The notes: generated by a model from the sequence alone, not told the origin. A stretch of DNA of 45,723 nt from Vibrionales bacterium SWAT-3 (GCA_000169995.1 AAZW01000037.1:1-45723), one strand, 5' to 3'. Counted from the first letter of the stretch, positions 32,435 to 41,718 are shown. A program made the numbers and translations.

Positions 32435-34963
32435 CTAGATGTTAACTATCTTTGAGCTCCGAGAAGCTAAAGTGGCATCATTACGGTAAGGCACAACATA
32501 AGAGTTGCCCTCTTCTGGATGGACGATTTGGTAGTACTGAGGTAAGTTAAAGTTAATCAACTTTGACGACATCTTCGACTCATCTTTTACCGACGTGTAG
32601 AAAGAGTTTACGCTCGCGATCATCTCATCTTTTTCACCGCTGTACTGGTGATACACCTCAACCTGATTCGACTCGTCCAATACATAGATATTGAAACCTT
32701 TATCGGTATCTTCAAAGAAGAACTGAATTAAGCCCTCACTCGCAAAACCATCCACCACTTCTGGCAGTTGATACTCTTGCTCTTTATCGAGCATCAGTAA
32801 AGGAGAACCCTTCAACTTATTGGTTGAGATACTACGGTAGAAATCAACCGAGTTTTCCAACATCTGTACCGACACACCACGACGCTCGAAGAACAGACCA
32901 AACATCTTGTTGGCTAAACGAATAGCCTTAAAGCGGCGGCGTTTCTCTGGTTCAATCGGTTTCAATCGTAAGTCGATACACTCAGCAAGCAGTTGATACA
33001 CCATATTACGCATCACGCCACGCAGGTTTTTGCTGTAACAGAACACATCAACCGACTCTGGCGGCAACGCATCTTGGTGCATTTTGCCAAGAACCGTTTT
33101 AAGTGCATCCAACATTGCTGTATCGCCTTGGAAATGCAGCGTACGTACTTCATGCCAAGAGTTACGATAAACCAGATCGACACTGCCGACTAAGCTCTTA
33201 CCTTCTTCACCAAAGCTGAAGATATCCGCATTCTTGAGATCCACTTTTAATGCACGACCACTTAACTCAGAAGTTGGGTCATTTTCAAAGTTGATGAACA
33301 TCGCTAGCTGGCTGATCTCACACGGACTCGCCAGTGCTTGCATACTCGGGCGACGCTTACGCAAAGAAAACGTATTACGTAGGTCGCTCACCATTTGATA
33401 GAACTTATCGATATCAATGTGGGCGTCACGAACCACAGAATGCAAACGTGTCGATTCAGTAATCAAACCATTAAAGAATGACCATGCAACCAGCTTACTC
33501 AAGTACTCATGGTGCTCGAGCGAAGGCTGACCAAGAATGCGGTGCGCAATAAGCGGCTGTTTGTACAAGTACCAACCCGCTTTATTCGATTGCCCTTGGC
33601 GAACCTCTATAAAGCTCAAGTCAGGTTCATGCAGATCCGGAGAGATTTGCGGATTCAGTAGCGTCACTTTGCCAGGCAAAACCTCAAACGCAGCATAAAG
33701 CTTACGTGCCAAGATACTGATATCTTGTGGGCTGATTGCCGAAGTGATGTCATTACGACGTGCAAATTGAATCAGGTTACGATAGCTCAGCATCAAGGCA
33801 TCAAGCAGTGCGTGGTGCACCACTTTCACCTGCTCAACCTTCCAGTTACGTCGGTTATCGAGCTCAGCAATGGTTTCCTGTCCCCAATTCCAAGACTTAG
33901 TCATCTCGGTTAAGGCTTCACGACGCCATGCTACAGAACCGATACCTGCTTCACGCGACAACTTCTCGTGGGTCTTAAGGTAGAAACAGCGTCTCACCAA
34001 GTCCAAACGAGTGTGGTCGTTAATACGTTCTAGGTAGCGAGTTACCTTTTCTAGCATCAGATAGTAGCTATCCATGCCATACAGATCCGGTTCATCCGCA
34101 AAGAAGCGACGCTTGGTATCGATACTCAAGAGTTGGGTGTTTGGGTATTCCCATGAATAGGCTTCTAGCAAGATCGCCTTTAACACCGATTTATACGGTG
34201 AGTCGATACTCTTATAGAGCTGCCACAAGTTAGAACCAAAGTACTCTTCTGCAGGAATGCGATTCAGCTTACCGAAATCAATCCACTGCGAACAATCAAG
34301 ATAGCCATCCTGACACAAGCCTTGAACATATTCGTCATAGCACTCTTCCATTTCTGGCGGAATGATTTGCCACAACAAACGTTGACCAGCCAAGCGAACC
34401 GCTGAGCGATAGAACTCATCAAGCAGTAATAAGTGCTGTGAAGAACCACAGTTATCACCGGTCATCTCTTCTGAATGGTTCGAACGGAAACGCTCTTCAT
34501 CCATTAAGAAGAAGTTAGCTTCAACGCCTAAGGTTTCAGCCCAGTCGGTAATCAACAGACATTTATTGGTAAGGCTATCGCGAGCTGGGCCGTCCATATC
34601 CGGAGATACACACACCCAGATATCGAGGTCGCTTGACGTGCTTTGACCAATAGAAGAGGTACTGCCCATGGTGTAAAGGCCAAGAATTGCGGGCTCCGCA
34701 GACTCGGTTAGCTTGCCACCTAAAGTAAGTTCAGTATCAGAGACAAATTGCTTTTGGAATTCATTAAGCGTGAAGCTACGAATTCCAAAAGGAACTTGTT
34801 GATCATAATAACCAGGCATCATTGGATGCTTGAAGTGAAGCAGTGCGGGAATAAGATTGAAAACTCGTTGACCTTGCACATTCATCAACGCCAACGCACG
34901 ATCAATGCGCTGTTGATTTAGATTGTCTAATCGTTGAATCAATGTTTGAGTGTAAGCCTGCAA
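32435..34963 (-). CDS. cyaA: class I adenylate cyclase
   Basis: CyaA makes cAMP for CRP-dependent catabolite control. The 842-residue product has the catalytic nucleotidyltransferase half (about 1-540; LYTMGSTSSIGQSTSSDLDIWVC holds the G-S and D-X-D signature) and the C-terminal regulatory half. I place the start at TTG 34963: AAGGA sits six bases before it, and the product then begins MQAYTQTLIQRLDNLNQQRIDRAL, matching the E. coli enzyme, which also starts with TTG. An ATG at 34993 is in frame but has no ribosome-binding site. A candidate CRP site lies 66 bp upstream. Confidence 0.93.
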   Translation of the reverse strand: MQAYTQTLIQRLDNLNQQRIDRALALMNVQGQRVFNLIPALLHFKHPMMPGYYDQQVPFGIRSFTLNEFQKQFVSDTELTLGGKLTESAEPAILGLYTMGSTSSIGQSTSSDLDIWVCVSPDMDGPARDSLTNKCLLITDWAETLGVEANFFLMDEERFRSNHSEEMTGDNCGSSQHLLLLDEFYRSAVRLAGQRLLWQIIPPEMEECYDEYVQGLCQDGYLDCSQWIDFGKLNRIPAEEYFGSNLWQLYKSIDSPYKSVLKAILLEAYSWEYPNTQLLSIDTKRRFFADEPDLYGMDSYYLMLEKVTRYLERINDHTRLDLVRRCFYLKTHEKLSREAGIGSVAWRREALTEMTKSWNWGQETIAELDNRRNWKVEQVKVVHHALLDALMLSYRNLIQFARRNDITSAISPQDISILARKLYAAFEVLPGKVTLLNPQISPDLHEPDLSFIEVRQGQSNKAGWYLYKQPLIAHRILGQPSLEHHEYLSKLVAWSFFNGLITESTRLHSVVRDAHIDIDKFYQMVSDLRNTFSLRKRRPSMQALASPCEISQLAMFINFENDPTSELSGRALKVDLKNADIFSFGEEGKSLVGSVDLVYRNSWHEVRTLHFQGDTAMLDALKTVLGKMHQDALPPESVDVFCYSKNLRGVMRNMVYQLLAECIDLRLKPIEPEKRRRFKAIRLANKMFGLFFERRGVSVQMLENSVDFYRSISTNKLKGSPLLMLDKEQEYQLPEVVDGFASEGLIQFFFEDTDKGFNIYVLDESNQVEVYHQYSGEKDEMIASVNSFYTSVKDESKMSSKLINFNLPQYYQIVHPEEGNSYVVPYRNDATLASRSSKIVNI

Positions 34964-35307
34964 GGTAAGTCCTTGGTTTGAGATTAAATGCACTTCTGTT
35001 TAGTTACTGAACGAAAGCAGCAACAAAACGTGATCAATTTAACACTTTTACCCCTAATGGTAAAGCAAAGGAAGCCGCCAGACCGGCCAATTCCTTAATG
35101 ACAAAAAGTTAAACTCACGGCGCCGTAGTGTCCTCTTTATTGACTATTTCTAATAATAGCCCATGTTTCAAATGAGATACCAATCACACTATTTTGGTGA
35201 ACTTATGAAAATCTCTCAGCTATCAAAGCATGGAATGATCAAACAGTAAGAATTTTCGCCTCACAATGGTAGGATTAGGCTATTACAGAACCTATATCGG
35301 AAACACC
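34964..35307. other. divergent cyaA-hemC intergenic region
   Basis: This 344-bp control region holds a candidate CRP site and the promoters of both units. A TTGACT (35140-35145) could be a -35 box for hemC, but the -10 (near CATGTT) is poor. A short open frame reading into hemC from 35266 is an upstream extension of hemC, not a separate gene. Confidence 0.6.
35029..35044. promoter_or_regulatory. candidate CRP-cAMP site upstream of cyaA
   Basis: CGTGA-N6-TAACA matches eight of the ten key positions of the CRP consensus TGTGA-N6-TCACA. It is 66 bp upstream of the cyaA start. CRP regulates cyaA in enterobacteria by negative feedback. The match is imperfect. Confidence 0.4.
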
Positions 35308-36246
35308 ATGACAAATTCAGCACCAATCCGTATCGCAACCAGAAAAAGCCCTCTTGCCCTTTGGCAGGCATACTTTGTAAGGGATGCTCTTCAAGCTGCT
35401 CACCCTGGTTTAGAGGTTGAGTTGGTAACTATGGTGACCAAAGGTGACATCATCCTAGACACTCCGCTTGCCAAAGTCGGTGGTAAAGGTCTGTTCGTAA
35501 AAGAACTTGAAGTGGCAATGCTAGAAGGTCGTGCTGACCTTGCAGTTCACTCAATGAAAGATGTACCTGTCGACTTTCCTGAAGGTCTAGGTCTAGTGAC
35601 GATTTGTGAACGTGAAGATCCTCGTGACGCATTCGTATCAAACACATACAACAACATTGATGAACTACCACAAGGTGCTGTCGTAGGTACATGTAGCCTG
35701 CGTCGTCAGTGTCAGCTTCTAGAATACCGCCCTGATTTGATCATCAAAGAGCTGCGCGGCAATGTTGGCACTCGTCTGGGTAAACTCGATGACGGCCAAT
35801 ACGATGCTATCGTTCTGGCAGCAGCAGGCCTTAAGCGTCTGGAACTAGAAGAGCGTATCCGTAGCTTTATCGAACCAGAGCAATCTCTACCAGCAGTAGG
35901 CCAAGGCGCTGTAGGTATCGAGTGTCGTCTTGATGATGAGCGTCTGATTAAACTTCTTGAGCCACTGAACCACCAAGACACAGCCGACCGCGTACTTTGC
36001 GAACGTGCAATGAACCTGACTCTGGAGGGTGGTTGCCAGGTGCCTATCGGTAGCTACTCACTATTAGATGGCGACAACATCTGGCTACGCGCACTTGTAG
36101 GTGAACCTGATGGTTCTAAGATGGTTCGCGGTGAGATCTCCGGTCCTCGTAAAGATGCTGAAGCACTTGGCGTTACTCTGGCTAATCAACTGCTGGATGA
36201 CGGTGCGAGAGAAATCTTAACCAAGCTATACGCAGACCAAGAATAA
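35308..36246 (+). CDS. hemC: hydroxymethylbilane synthase
   Basis: HemC polymerises four porphobilinogens to hydroxymethylbilane. The 312-residue product begins IRIATRKSPLALWQA, with VHSMKDVPVDFP, GTCSLRRQCQLLEYRPDL, and the dipyrromethane-binding Cys in LEGGCQVPIGSY. I chose ATG 35308 (near the usual start, 312 residues); the frame is open from 35266. It is followed after 2 bp by hemD and heads hemCDXY. Confidence 0.97.
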   Translation: MTNSAPIRIATRKSPLALWQAYFVRDALQAAHPGLEVELVTMVTKGDIILDTPLAKVGGKGLFVKELEVAMLEGRADLAVHSMKDVPVDFPEGLGLVTICEREDPRDAFVSNTYNNIDELPQGAVVGTCSLRRQCQLLEYRPDLIIKELRGNVGTRLGKLDDGQYDAIVLAAAGLKRLELEERIRSFIEPEQSLPAVGQGAVGIECRLDDERLIKLLEPLNHQDTADRVLCERAMNLTLEGGCQVPIGSYSLLDGDNIWLRALVGEPDGSKMVRGEISGPRKDAEALGVTLANQLLDDGAREILTKLYADQE

Positions 36247-36248
36247 TC

Positions 36249-36977
36249 ATGACTGTGTTGGTAACTCGTCCCGGTGTAGAGGGACAATCGCTTTGCCAAC
36301 AACTAGCGGATGAAGGGGTTCAAGCGATCCATCATCCGCTTATTCGTATCATTGATAATCCAGACACAGCCAACTTAAGCGTCCGGCTTAACAACAGCGA
36401 TATCATTATCGCTGTCAGCCATCATGCCGTGACCGCGGCTCAAAATATCCTTTCTAAAACTTCGTCCATTTGGCCTACTTCGCCGCTTTATCTTGGCGTT
36501 GGTCAAAAAACTGCGCACGTTTTAAGCAAAGTCTGTAAACAAAAAGTAAACTATCCTCAAGTTAGTGATAGTGAACATCTTCTTAAACTTGCTGAACTGA
36601 GAGACGTAAATAACAAATCCATTTTGATACTACGTGGGAATGGTGGGCGAGAGCTCATTCGAGATTCTTTGCTCAACCTAGGTGCACAAGTCTCTTATTG
36701 TGAGACCTACCGTAGAGAATATATTCCAATAAACGATCACAATACCTATCAAACATGGATAAACAAAAAAACGTCCAAAGTAGTCGTCACAAGTCAGGAA
36801 CAACTGGAGTATCTGTGCTCCATTACCCCTGGTGAGTATTCTGCTTGGCTTTCAACGAGACATTTGTTTGTTCCAAGCAAGCGCATAGCACAACGAGCAC
36901 AACAGCTCGGCTTCTCTAACGTTACGAATACTCAAAGTGCTGCGAACCAAATATTACTGGCTGCTCTCCAGCCCTAG
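36249..36977 (+). CDS. hemD: uroporphyrinogen-III synthase
   Basis: HemD closes and inverts ring D of hydroxymethylbilane to give uroporphyrinogen III. The 242-residue product is low in conservation, as usual for the family, but retains VLVTRPGVEGQSL at the start, IAVSHHAVTAA, YLGVGQKTAHVL, ILILRGNGGRELI and VVTSQEQLEYL. Position 2 bp after hemC confirms it. Confidence 0.94.
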   Translation: MTVLVTRPGVEGQSLCQQLADEGVQAIHHPLIRIIDNPDTANLSVRLNNSDIIIAVSHHAVTAAQNILSKTSSIWPTSPLYLGVGQKTAHVLSKVCKQKVNYPQVSDSEHLLKLAELRDVNNKSILILRGNGGRELIRDSLLNLGAQVSYCETYRREYIPINDHNTYQTWINKKTSKVVVTSQEQLEYLCSITPGEYSAWLSTRHLFVPSKRIAQRAQQLGFSNVTNTQSAANQILLAALQP

Positions 36978-36996
36978 CTAGAAACAGGAAATAAGC

Positions 36997-38214
36997 ATGA
37001 CAAGCAAAAAAAATAATGAGCATATTGAACCTGAACAGAACCAAGATACTCAGCCAGTAGCGACCAAAGACGAAAGCGCTGAATCAAAAGAAGCTGAGTC
37101 AAAGCTTGAGGCCCCAGCACCGAATACGACTCACACTGAGCAGACTCAAGCCGACCACAAAGAACAAATTGAGAAAGCAGAAAAGCAAGGCAAGCGCGGT
37201 GTGAAATTCGGCGCTATCGCTATCGCAATTTCTATTATCTTCAGCGGTGGTATTGCCTTCCAAATGCAGCAAAAGAGTGCTGAATATTCAGATCAAATCG
37301 CAGCACTTCAAGCCCAGCTACAAAATACCCAATCTGCTGTAAATAAAGACCTGCAAGCCATCAAACAAGAGACCATCCAAGAAGCATCACATGCGGTAGA
37401 GAAAACTCAGGTTGTACAATCTCAACAACAAAAGAGCATTCAAAGCCTGCAGCTAGCGGTAGCTGATGTGAAAGGTCGTCGTCCGAATGACTGGCTGCTT
37501 GCGGAAGCCGATTACCTGGTAAAACTTGCTGGCCGCAAACTATTCCTTGAGCATGATGCTGTTAGCGCAACCAAACTTATGGAAAGTGCCGATCAGCGTA
37601 TCGCCGCACTCAACGATCCAAGCCTAGTATCTCTGCGCCAGTCTATGACTAACGACATCACTAAGCTTCGTACTATTCCTCTGATCGACCGCGATGGTTT
37701 GGTGCTACGTATCACAAGCCTTCAGCAACAAGTCGATAAGCTACCTCTAGCGAATGCGATTCTTCCTGAGGCTGAAATCGTCGAGAAAAAAGCCGTATCT
37801 CAAGACATCAATGACTGGCAAAGCAACCTGATGACGTCGATGAAAGACTTCTCAGAAAACTTTATCACTTTCCGTAGTCGAGATGGCGAGGTTATCCCTC
37901 TACTATCACCAGAACAGCACTTCTACCTGCGTGAAAACATCAAGGGTAAATTGGAAACTGCAATTCGTGCGGTCTACAAAGAGCAAGGTGAAGTTTATAG
38001 CGCAGCTCTAAAGACAGCTAACGAGTGGTCTAAGTCGTACCTAAACCAAGATAACAACTCAGTCATCGAATTCGAGAAGGCAATCAAGCAATTAAGCGAA
38101 CAGAACATCACTGTTAAATACCCTGTGAAGCTTGAGTCTCAGAATCAGTTATCTGATGTGATTCGTGAACGTCTACGCCGTGAGGTGACGGTAGTGACCT
38201 CGGAGGAGAAATAA
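36997..38214 (+). CDS. hemX: HemX, uroporphyrinogen-III C-methyltransferase-like membrane protein
   Basis: The 405-residue protein has a long acidic, glutamine-rich disordered N-terminus (about 1-70), one membrane helix (about 70-90, VKFGAIAIAISIIFSGGIAFQMQQ), a coiled-coil region (about 95-150) and a folded C-terminal part with DWLLAEADYLVKLAGRKLFLEHD. Despite the name it has no methyltransferase motif; the role is unsettled, probably in organising heme biosynthesis. The stop overlaps the hemY start by one base (TAATG). Confidence 0.92.
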   Translation: MTSKKNNEHIEPEQNQDTQPVATKDESAESKEAESKLEAPAPNTTHTEQTQADHKEQIEKAEKQGKRGVKFGAIAIAISIIFSGGIAFQMQQKSAEYSDQIAALQAQLQNTQSAVNKDLQAIKQETIQEASHAVEKTQVVQSQQQKSIQSLQLAVADVKGRRPNDWLLAEADYLVKLAGRKLFLEHDAVSATKLMESADQRIAALNDPSLVSLRQSMTNDITKLRTIPLIDRDGLVLRITSLQQQVDKLPLANAILPEAEIVEKKAVSQDINDWQSNLMTSMKDFSENFITFRSRDGEVIPLLSPEQHFYLRENIKGKLETAIRAVYKEQGEVYSAALKTANEWSKSYLNQDNNSVIEFEKAIKQLSEQNITVKYPVKLESQNQLSDVIRERLRREVTVVTSEEK

Positions 38215-39395
38215 TGATTCGTTTGATTTTTCTTTTCCTTGTACTCGGTGCAGGTCTGTTTGTCGGCACTCAGTTTTCAGGTCAACAAGGTTATGTGCTG
38301 ATCTCAATTGCCAATAAGACGATTGAGATGAGTGTGACAACAATGGCTATCTTTGTGATTGTCCTTTTGGCTGCACTGTTTGGCTTAGAGTACCTATTTA
38401 AGAAGCTTATTTACGCTAGCTCAACAACTTGGAACTGGTTCAGTGTTCGTAAACTTAAGCGCTCTCGCCGTTATACCAATGAAGGCATAATCAAGCTTCT
38501 TGAAGGTGACTGGAAAGGTGCTGAGAAGAAAGTGACACGTTGGGCGAATCACCACGACATGCCTCTGCTTTGTTACCTAGTGGCCTCTCAAGCAGCGCAT
38601 GAACAAGGCAATACCGCTGAACGTGATAAATACATCGAACTGGCTAGCAAACAAGACGATTCTCTATTGGCCGTTGAGCTAACTAAAGCTAAACAACAGA
38701 TCAGCGAATCAAACTACGAAGCCGCTTTCGATACGCTTTCAAATCTTAAAGGTTCACACCCGAACAACACTGCAGTCCTGGGCTTACTAAAAGCGACCTA
38801 CATGCAGCTTAAGTTATGGCAACCATTGCTGGAACTAACGCCTAAGCTCGCTAAGAACAAGCTCCTAACAGCAGATGAGCAGCGTGAACTAGAGCAGAAA
38901 GCACAATGTGGTTTGCTTCACGATGTGGCACAACAACAAGGCAGCGAAGGCTTAATCAGTCACTGGAACAAGCTTTCAAGAAAACAAAAGCAAAGCTCAC
39001 ACCTTGTCTCTTGTTTTGTAAAACAACTGATCGCACGTAAAGCCGATGCAGAAGCTTTCACAGTTATCAAAGAGAACATTGCTAAAACAGGTTCGAACGA
39101 GCTCTACATGCTACTTCCAGAGCTGAATCTTGCTGATCACCATCCAGTGGTTGTGATGCTAGAGCGCGCTATCAGCAAAGATAACAATAATGCAGAAGCA
39201 CACAGTGCATTGGCTCAGTTCTATCTAAGAGAACAAAAATGGGCAGAAGCGCAAAGCCATTTCGAAAAAGCACTAGCACTTCGCTCTAATGTTTCAGATT
39301 ACGGATATCTATCTGATGCACTAGAGAAGCAGAACTTAACCAAAGCAGCCCACGAGGTGTCTCGTAAGGCACTCGCTCTAGTTCAACCAGCTTAA
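38214..39395 (+). CDS. hemY: HemY, heme-biosynthesis-associated TPR protein
   Basis: The 393-residue protein has two N-terminal membrane segments (about 2-20 and 40-62), then a series of tetratricopeptide-like helices (for example SHFEKALALRSNVSDYGYLSDALEKQNL) that likely act as a scaffold for heme enzymes. This is the gammaproteobacterial HemY, not protoporphyrinogen oxidase of the same name. It overlaps hemX and its terminator is split by an IS3-type element. Confidence 0.93.
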   Translation: MIRLIFLFLVLGAGLFVGTQFSGQQGYVLISIANKTIEMSVTTMAIFVIVLLAALFGLEYLFKKLIYASSTTWNWFSVRKLKRSRRYTNEGIIKLLEGDWKGAEKKVTRWANHHDMPLLCYLVASQAAHEQGNTAERDKYIELASKQDDSLLAVELTKAKQQISESNYEAAFDTLSNLKGSHPNNTAVLGLLKATYMQLKLWQPLLELTPKLAKNKLLTADEQRELEQKAQCGLLHDVAQQQGSEGLISHWNKLSRKQKQSSHLVSCFVKQLIARKADAEAFTVIKENIAKTGSNELYMLLPELNLADHHPVVVMLERAISKDNNNAEAHSALAQFYLREQKWAEAQSHFEKALALRSNVSDYGYLSDALEKQNLTKAAHEVSRKALALVQPA

Positions 39396-39414
39396 ATCTC
39401 ACTGTATAAATAAG

Positions 39415-39424
39415 AAGCCGATGC
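39415..39424 (+). terminator. left arm of the hemY terminator, separated by an IS
   Basis: AAGCCGATGC pairs with GCATCGGCTT at 40857-40866, followed there by T6. The two arms would form a normal intrinsic terminator after hemY with a loop of up to 16 bases if the IS were absent. The left arm lies 20 bp after the hemY stop. Confidence 0.8.
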
Positions 39425-39433
39425 CCATGAACT

Positions 39434-39473
39434 GACCCCCAATAGTTGGACACCAATTATTGGGGGTCTTTTT
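39434..39473 (+). terminator. inward-facing hairpin with U-run at the IS3 left end
   Basis: GACCCCCAATA (39434-39444) pairs perfectly with TATTGGGGGTC (39458-39468) around a 13-base loop, followed by T5 and then the orfA ATG at 39474. One arm lies in the terminal inverted repeat. It resembles an intrinsic terminator that would block read-through into the transposase from hemY. Confidence 0.75.
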
Positions 39474-39983
39474 ATGTCCAAATATAACCGAGAGCTAAAA
39501 TGTATCATTGCCAAGCAATACTTAGATGGCACATCATCTCTCTACTTAGCAAAACAATATTCAATTTCTTCAAGACAGATACGGTATTGGGCTCAAGTCT
39601 TTGCCATCCATGGTGCTAACTCATTTTTACCAACTAAGCATGCTGCTACTGCTCAGGAAAAACGAAAAGCATTGAATTTAATGTGGACGAATGATTGGTC
39701 TCTCACGCACACTAGCGCAATATTAAACCTCTCATCCCCTGGGATACTCTCTGTCTGGCTCAAAAGATTTAATGAGCTCGGTATCAAAGGGCTCAAAATG
39801 CGCCAGAAAGGAAGACCTCCAATGAAACAGCACCCTCAACGTACCACTAAGCCTGATGATGAAATGACGCTTGAGGAGCTAAAAGAGGAGTTGCTCTACT
39901 TGCGAACCGAGAATGCCGTTCTAAAAAAGTTGGAAGAGTTGGAGCAGGAAAAAAACCGTCGAACAAAGAAAAAGCGGTCATAG
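39474..39983 (+). CDS. IS3-family transposase OrfA
   Basis: OrfA, 169 residues: two helix-turn-helix segments (around YLAKQYSISSRQIRYWAQVF and LTHTSAILNLSSPGILSVWL) and a C-terminal leucine-rich coiled coil (LEELKEELLYLRTENAVLKKLEELEQEK). It regulates transposition alone and joins OrfB after frameshifting. The slippery heptamer A AAA AAC occurs at 39950-39956, about 10 codons before its stop. Confidence 0.93.
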   Translation: MSKYNRELKCIIAKQYLDGTSSLYLAKQYSISSRQIRYWAQVFAIHGANSFLPTKHAATAQEKRKALNLMWTNDWSLTHTSAILNLSSPGILSVWLKRFNELGIKGLKMRQKGRPPMKQHPQRTTKPDDEMTLEELKEELLYLRTENAVLKKLEELEQEKNRRTKKKRS

Positions 39984-40822
39984 CTCTAACTCTTAAAGGC
40001 AAGTACCCGTTAAAGCACTTACTGCACACTCTACAGCTGGCAAAAAGTGTCTTTTATTATCAGGCTCAAACGAGCAAGCGCCCAAATAGCTACGAACGTG
40101 AGCTGCGGTTGATAAAGTCAATTTATCATGAACATAAGGGACGATACGGCTACCGCCGTATTCACTTGGAACTAAAAAATCGGGGGTTCGTGCTTAATCA
40201 CAAAACGGTTCAAAGGCTTATGGCTCAGCTCAACCTTAAATCGACGGTCAGGATTAAAAAGTATCGTTCATACCGAGGAGAGTCTGGAACAGCTGCTCCC
40301 AACGTGCTTGAAAGAGATTTTAGTGCGACTCAACCCGATGAAAAATGGGTAACTGATGTCACGGAGTTTAAAGTCAAAGAGCAGAAAGTATACTTATCTC
40401 CCGTTGTCGACTTGTTTACTCAGGAGGTGGTTGCTTATAGAGTGGCCAAGAATGCCTGCTTGCCGCTTGTCACGGATATGCTAACGGAGGCTATATCAAC
40501 GCTTAAACCCAACTCAAAGCCAATTATACATAGCGACCAAGGTTGGCAATATCGTCATCGACAGTATCAGAAAAAGGTAGCGGAGAGTGGGTTAACGCAA
40601 AGCATGTCGAGAAAAGGTAACTGCTTGGATAATGCTGTTGCTGAAAATTTTTTTGCTTTACTCAAAACAGAGATGTATCACAACCAAAGCTTTGAAGATG
40701 CAGATGCTCTGATAGCGCAAATCAAAGAGTATATCGAGTACTACAATACCAATCGTATAAAAGTGAAACTAAAAGGCCTGACTCCGATAGAATATCGAAC
40801 TCAGGCCTTGAAAGCCGCTTAA
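39957..40822 (+). CDS. IS3-family transposase OrfB (expressed by -1 frameshift)
   Basis: The frame is open from about 39902 through 40822. With the -1 shift at 39950-39956 the fusion from 39474 to 40822 is about 449 residues, the IS150 size. The integrase core has Asp in KWVTDVTEFKVKEQ, Asp in IHSDQGWQYRHRQY, and Glu in NCLDNAVAENFFALLKTEMY. An ATG at 40109 is internal and probably not the main start. No damage is visible. Confidence 0.9.
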
Positions 40823-40856
40823 CAGAAATGTCCAACTTTACGGGGTCACTTCACCA

Positions 40857-40871
40857 GCATCGGCTTTTTTG
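40857..40871 (+). terminator. right arm of the hemY terminator
   Basis: GCATCGGC (40857-40864) followed by T6 complements GCCGATGC at 39417-39424. It is the second arm and U-run of the hemY terminator, displaced by the IS. Confidence 0.8.
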
Positions 40872-41453
40872 TATCTATAAATCACCTCTCAACAAGCCCT
40901 ACCTCCAACAATATCCCTCCGCAAAGTAAAGACATTTAGACCAGCCATTTAGCCAAAATTAAAGAGCGTTAAGAAATAGCACTAAAATGAAGCCCCTCAA
41001 TAACGCTTAGCAAAGCATTAGTGCCAATTCCAACAGAGAACATCAAACTAAGAAATAACCCCTTTAGACACGGTTAGAGTACGTAAACATACACTATACG
41101 AACATCTAGCCTGACTAACGTTAACCAAAAGAAAGATAAGGTACTTCAGGAGAGTTAAGAGTCCCACTATAGACTGCTAGCCACATCTTCCATTGTAGGG
41201 GAGAGCATGTAGCGTCCAACCTCTGAACCCGTTTGTTACCAGAAACTACCAAGGTAAAGTCACTGTTGAGGTTAGGACTTTCATATCACGCTAGACTGAA
41301 GAAGTAATTGAAGATAAGTAACCTTATAAGACATTGCCAGAGCGATGAGAGTCTAAGACCTCGTGCTCAGTAGCGTAATAATTAGGGGAACGGGCATAAC
41401 CTTTTCGGGAGGGTTTCGACCGCTGCACGTGACACTATGTTTCAGATAGAAGA

Positions 41454-41478
41454 AAGCCCGCTATTTCTAGCGAAGCTT
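41454..41478 (-). repeat. decayed copy of the rrn terminator hairpin
   Basis: The arms read AAGCCCGCTA and TAGCGAAGCTT around TTTC, with two adjacent mismatches in the stem. It resembles the intact terminator at 41911-41939 (shared CTATTTCTAGC core and TTCTTAATAA-like flank), so it is probably a mutated copy. Confidence 0.55.
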
Positions 41479-41519
41479 CTTAATAAAAATCGTAATGACT
41501 AGCTTGTAAGAGAGAGGAG

Positions 41520-41587
41520 AGCGTTAGTCAAAGAGCAAATTGTCGAACCCTACAAAGCACGCGACTCTACTTGTAAGACTAGACCTT
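41520..41587 (-). repeat. diverged 68-bp repeat, copy 2
   Basis: Ungapped comparison with 41765-41832 gives 47 of 68 identical positions, including the shared stretches TGTAAGACTAG/CGTAAGACTAG and CAAATT. In this copy the hairpin of copy 1 is degraded. Confidence 0.65.
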
Positions 41588-41685
41588 CAGATAAGTTATG
41601 GAATGTGGGGAGGGTTCGGAGTTGTGGACAAATATTTTACTTACTCTATCGACTGAAGAGTGACCACAGTGACTCAAATGCAATA

Positions 41686-41711
41686 AAGCCCAAGCAGTTA
41701 TACTTGGGCTT
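41686..41711 (-). terminator. terminator-like hairpin downstream of a possible tRNA relic
   Basis: AAGCCCAAG and CTTGGGCTT form a perfect 9-bp stem around CAGTTATA; on the minus strand TTTATT follows. It would follow the CCA-like end of the relic at 41719. Confidence 0.5.
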
Positions 41712-41718
41712 AGCATAA

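Larger units (their letters stand above)
39433..40848 (+). mobile_element. IS3-family (IS150-like) insertion sequence
   Basis: The element is 1416 bp and its ends read TGACCCC...AGTTGGACA on the left and the complement on the right (TGACCCCGTAAAGTTGGACA read inwards). It carries the two overlapping reading frames, joined by a -1 frameshift, that are characteristic of the IS3 family; the OrfA and OrfB sequences are closest to the IS150 group. I see no clear 3-4 bp target duplication (GAAC on the left, CTTC on the right). The element lies in the loop of the hemY terminator. Confidence 0.9.

Noticed and set aside
35266..35307. 14-residue upstream extension of HemC
   Set aside because: The family start is at MTNSAPIRIATRKSP (35308) and the upstream part has no similarity.
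41424..41433. Near-parS sequence GCACGTGACA
   Set aside because: It shares only the CACGTGA core; the flanking half-sites do not match, so it is not a parS site.
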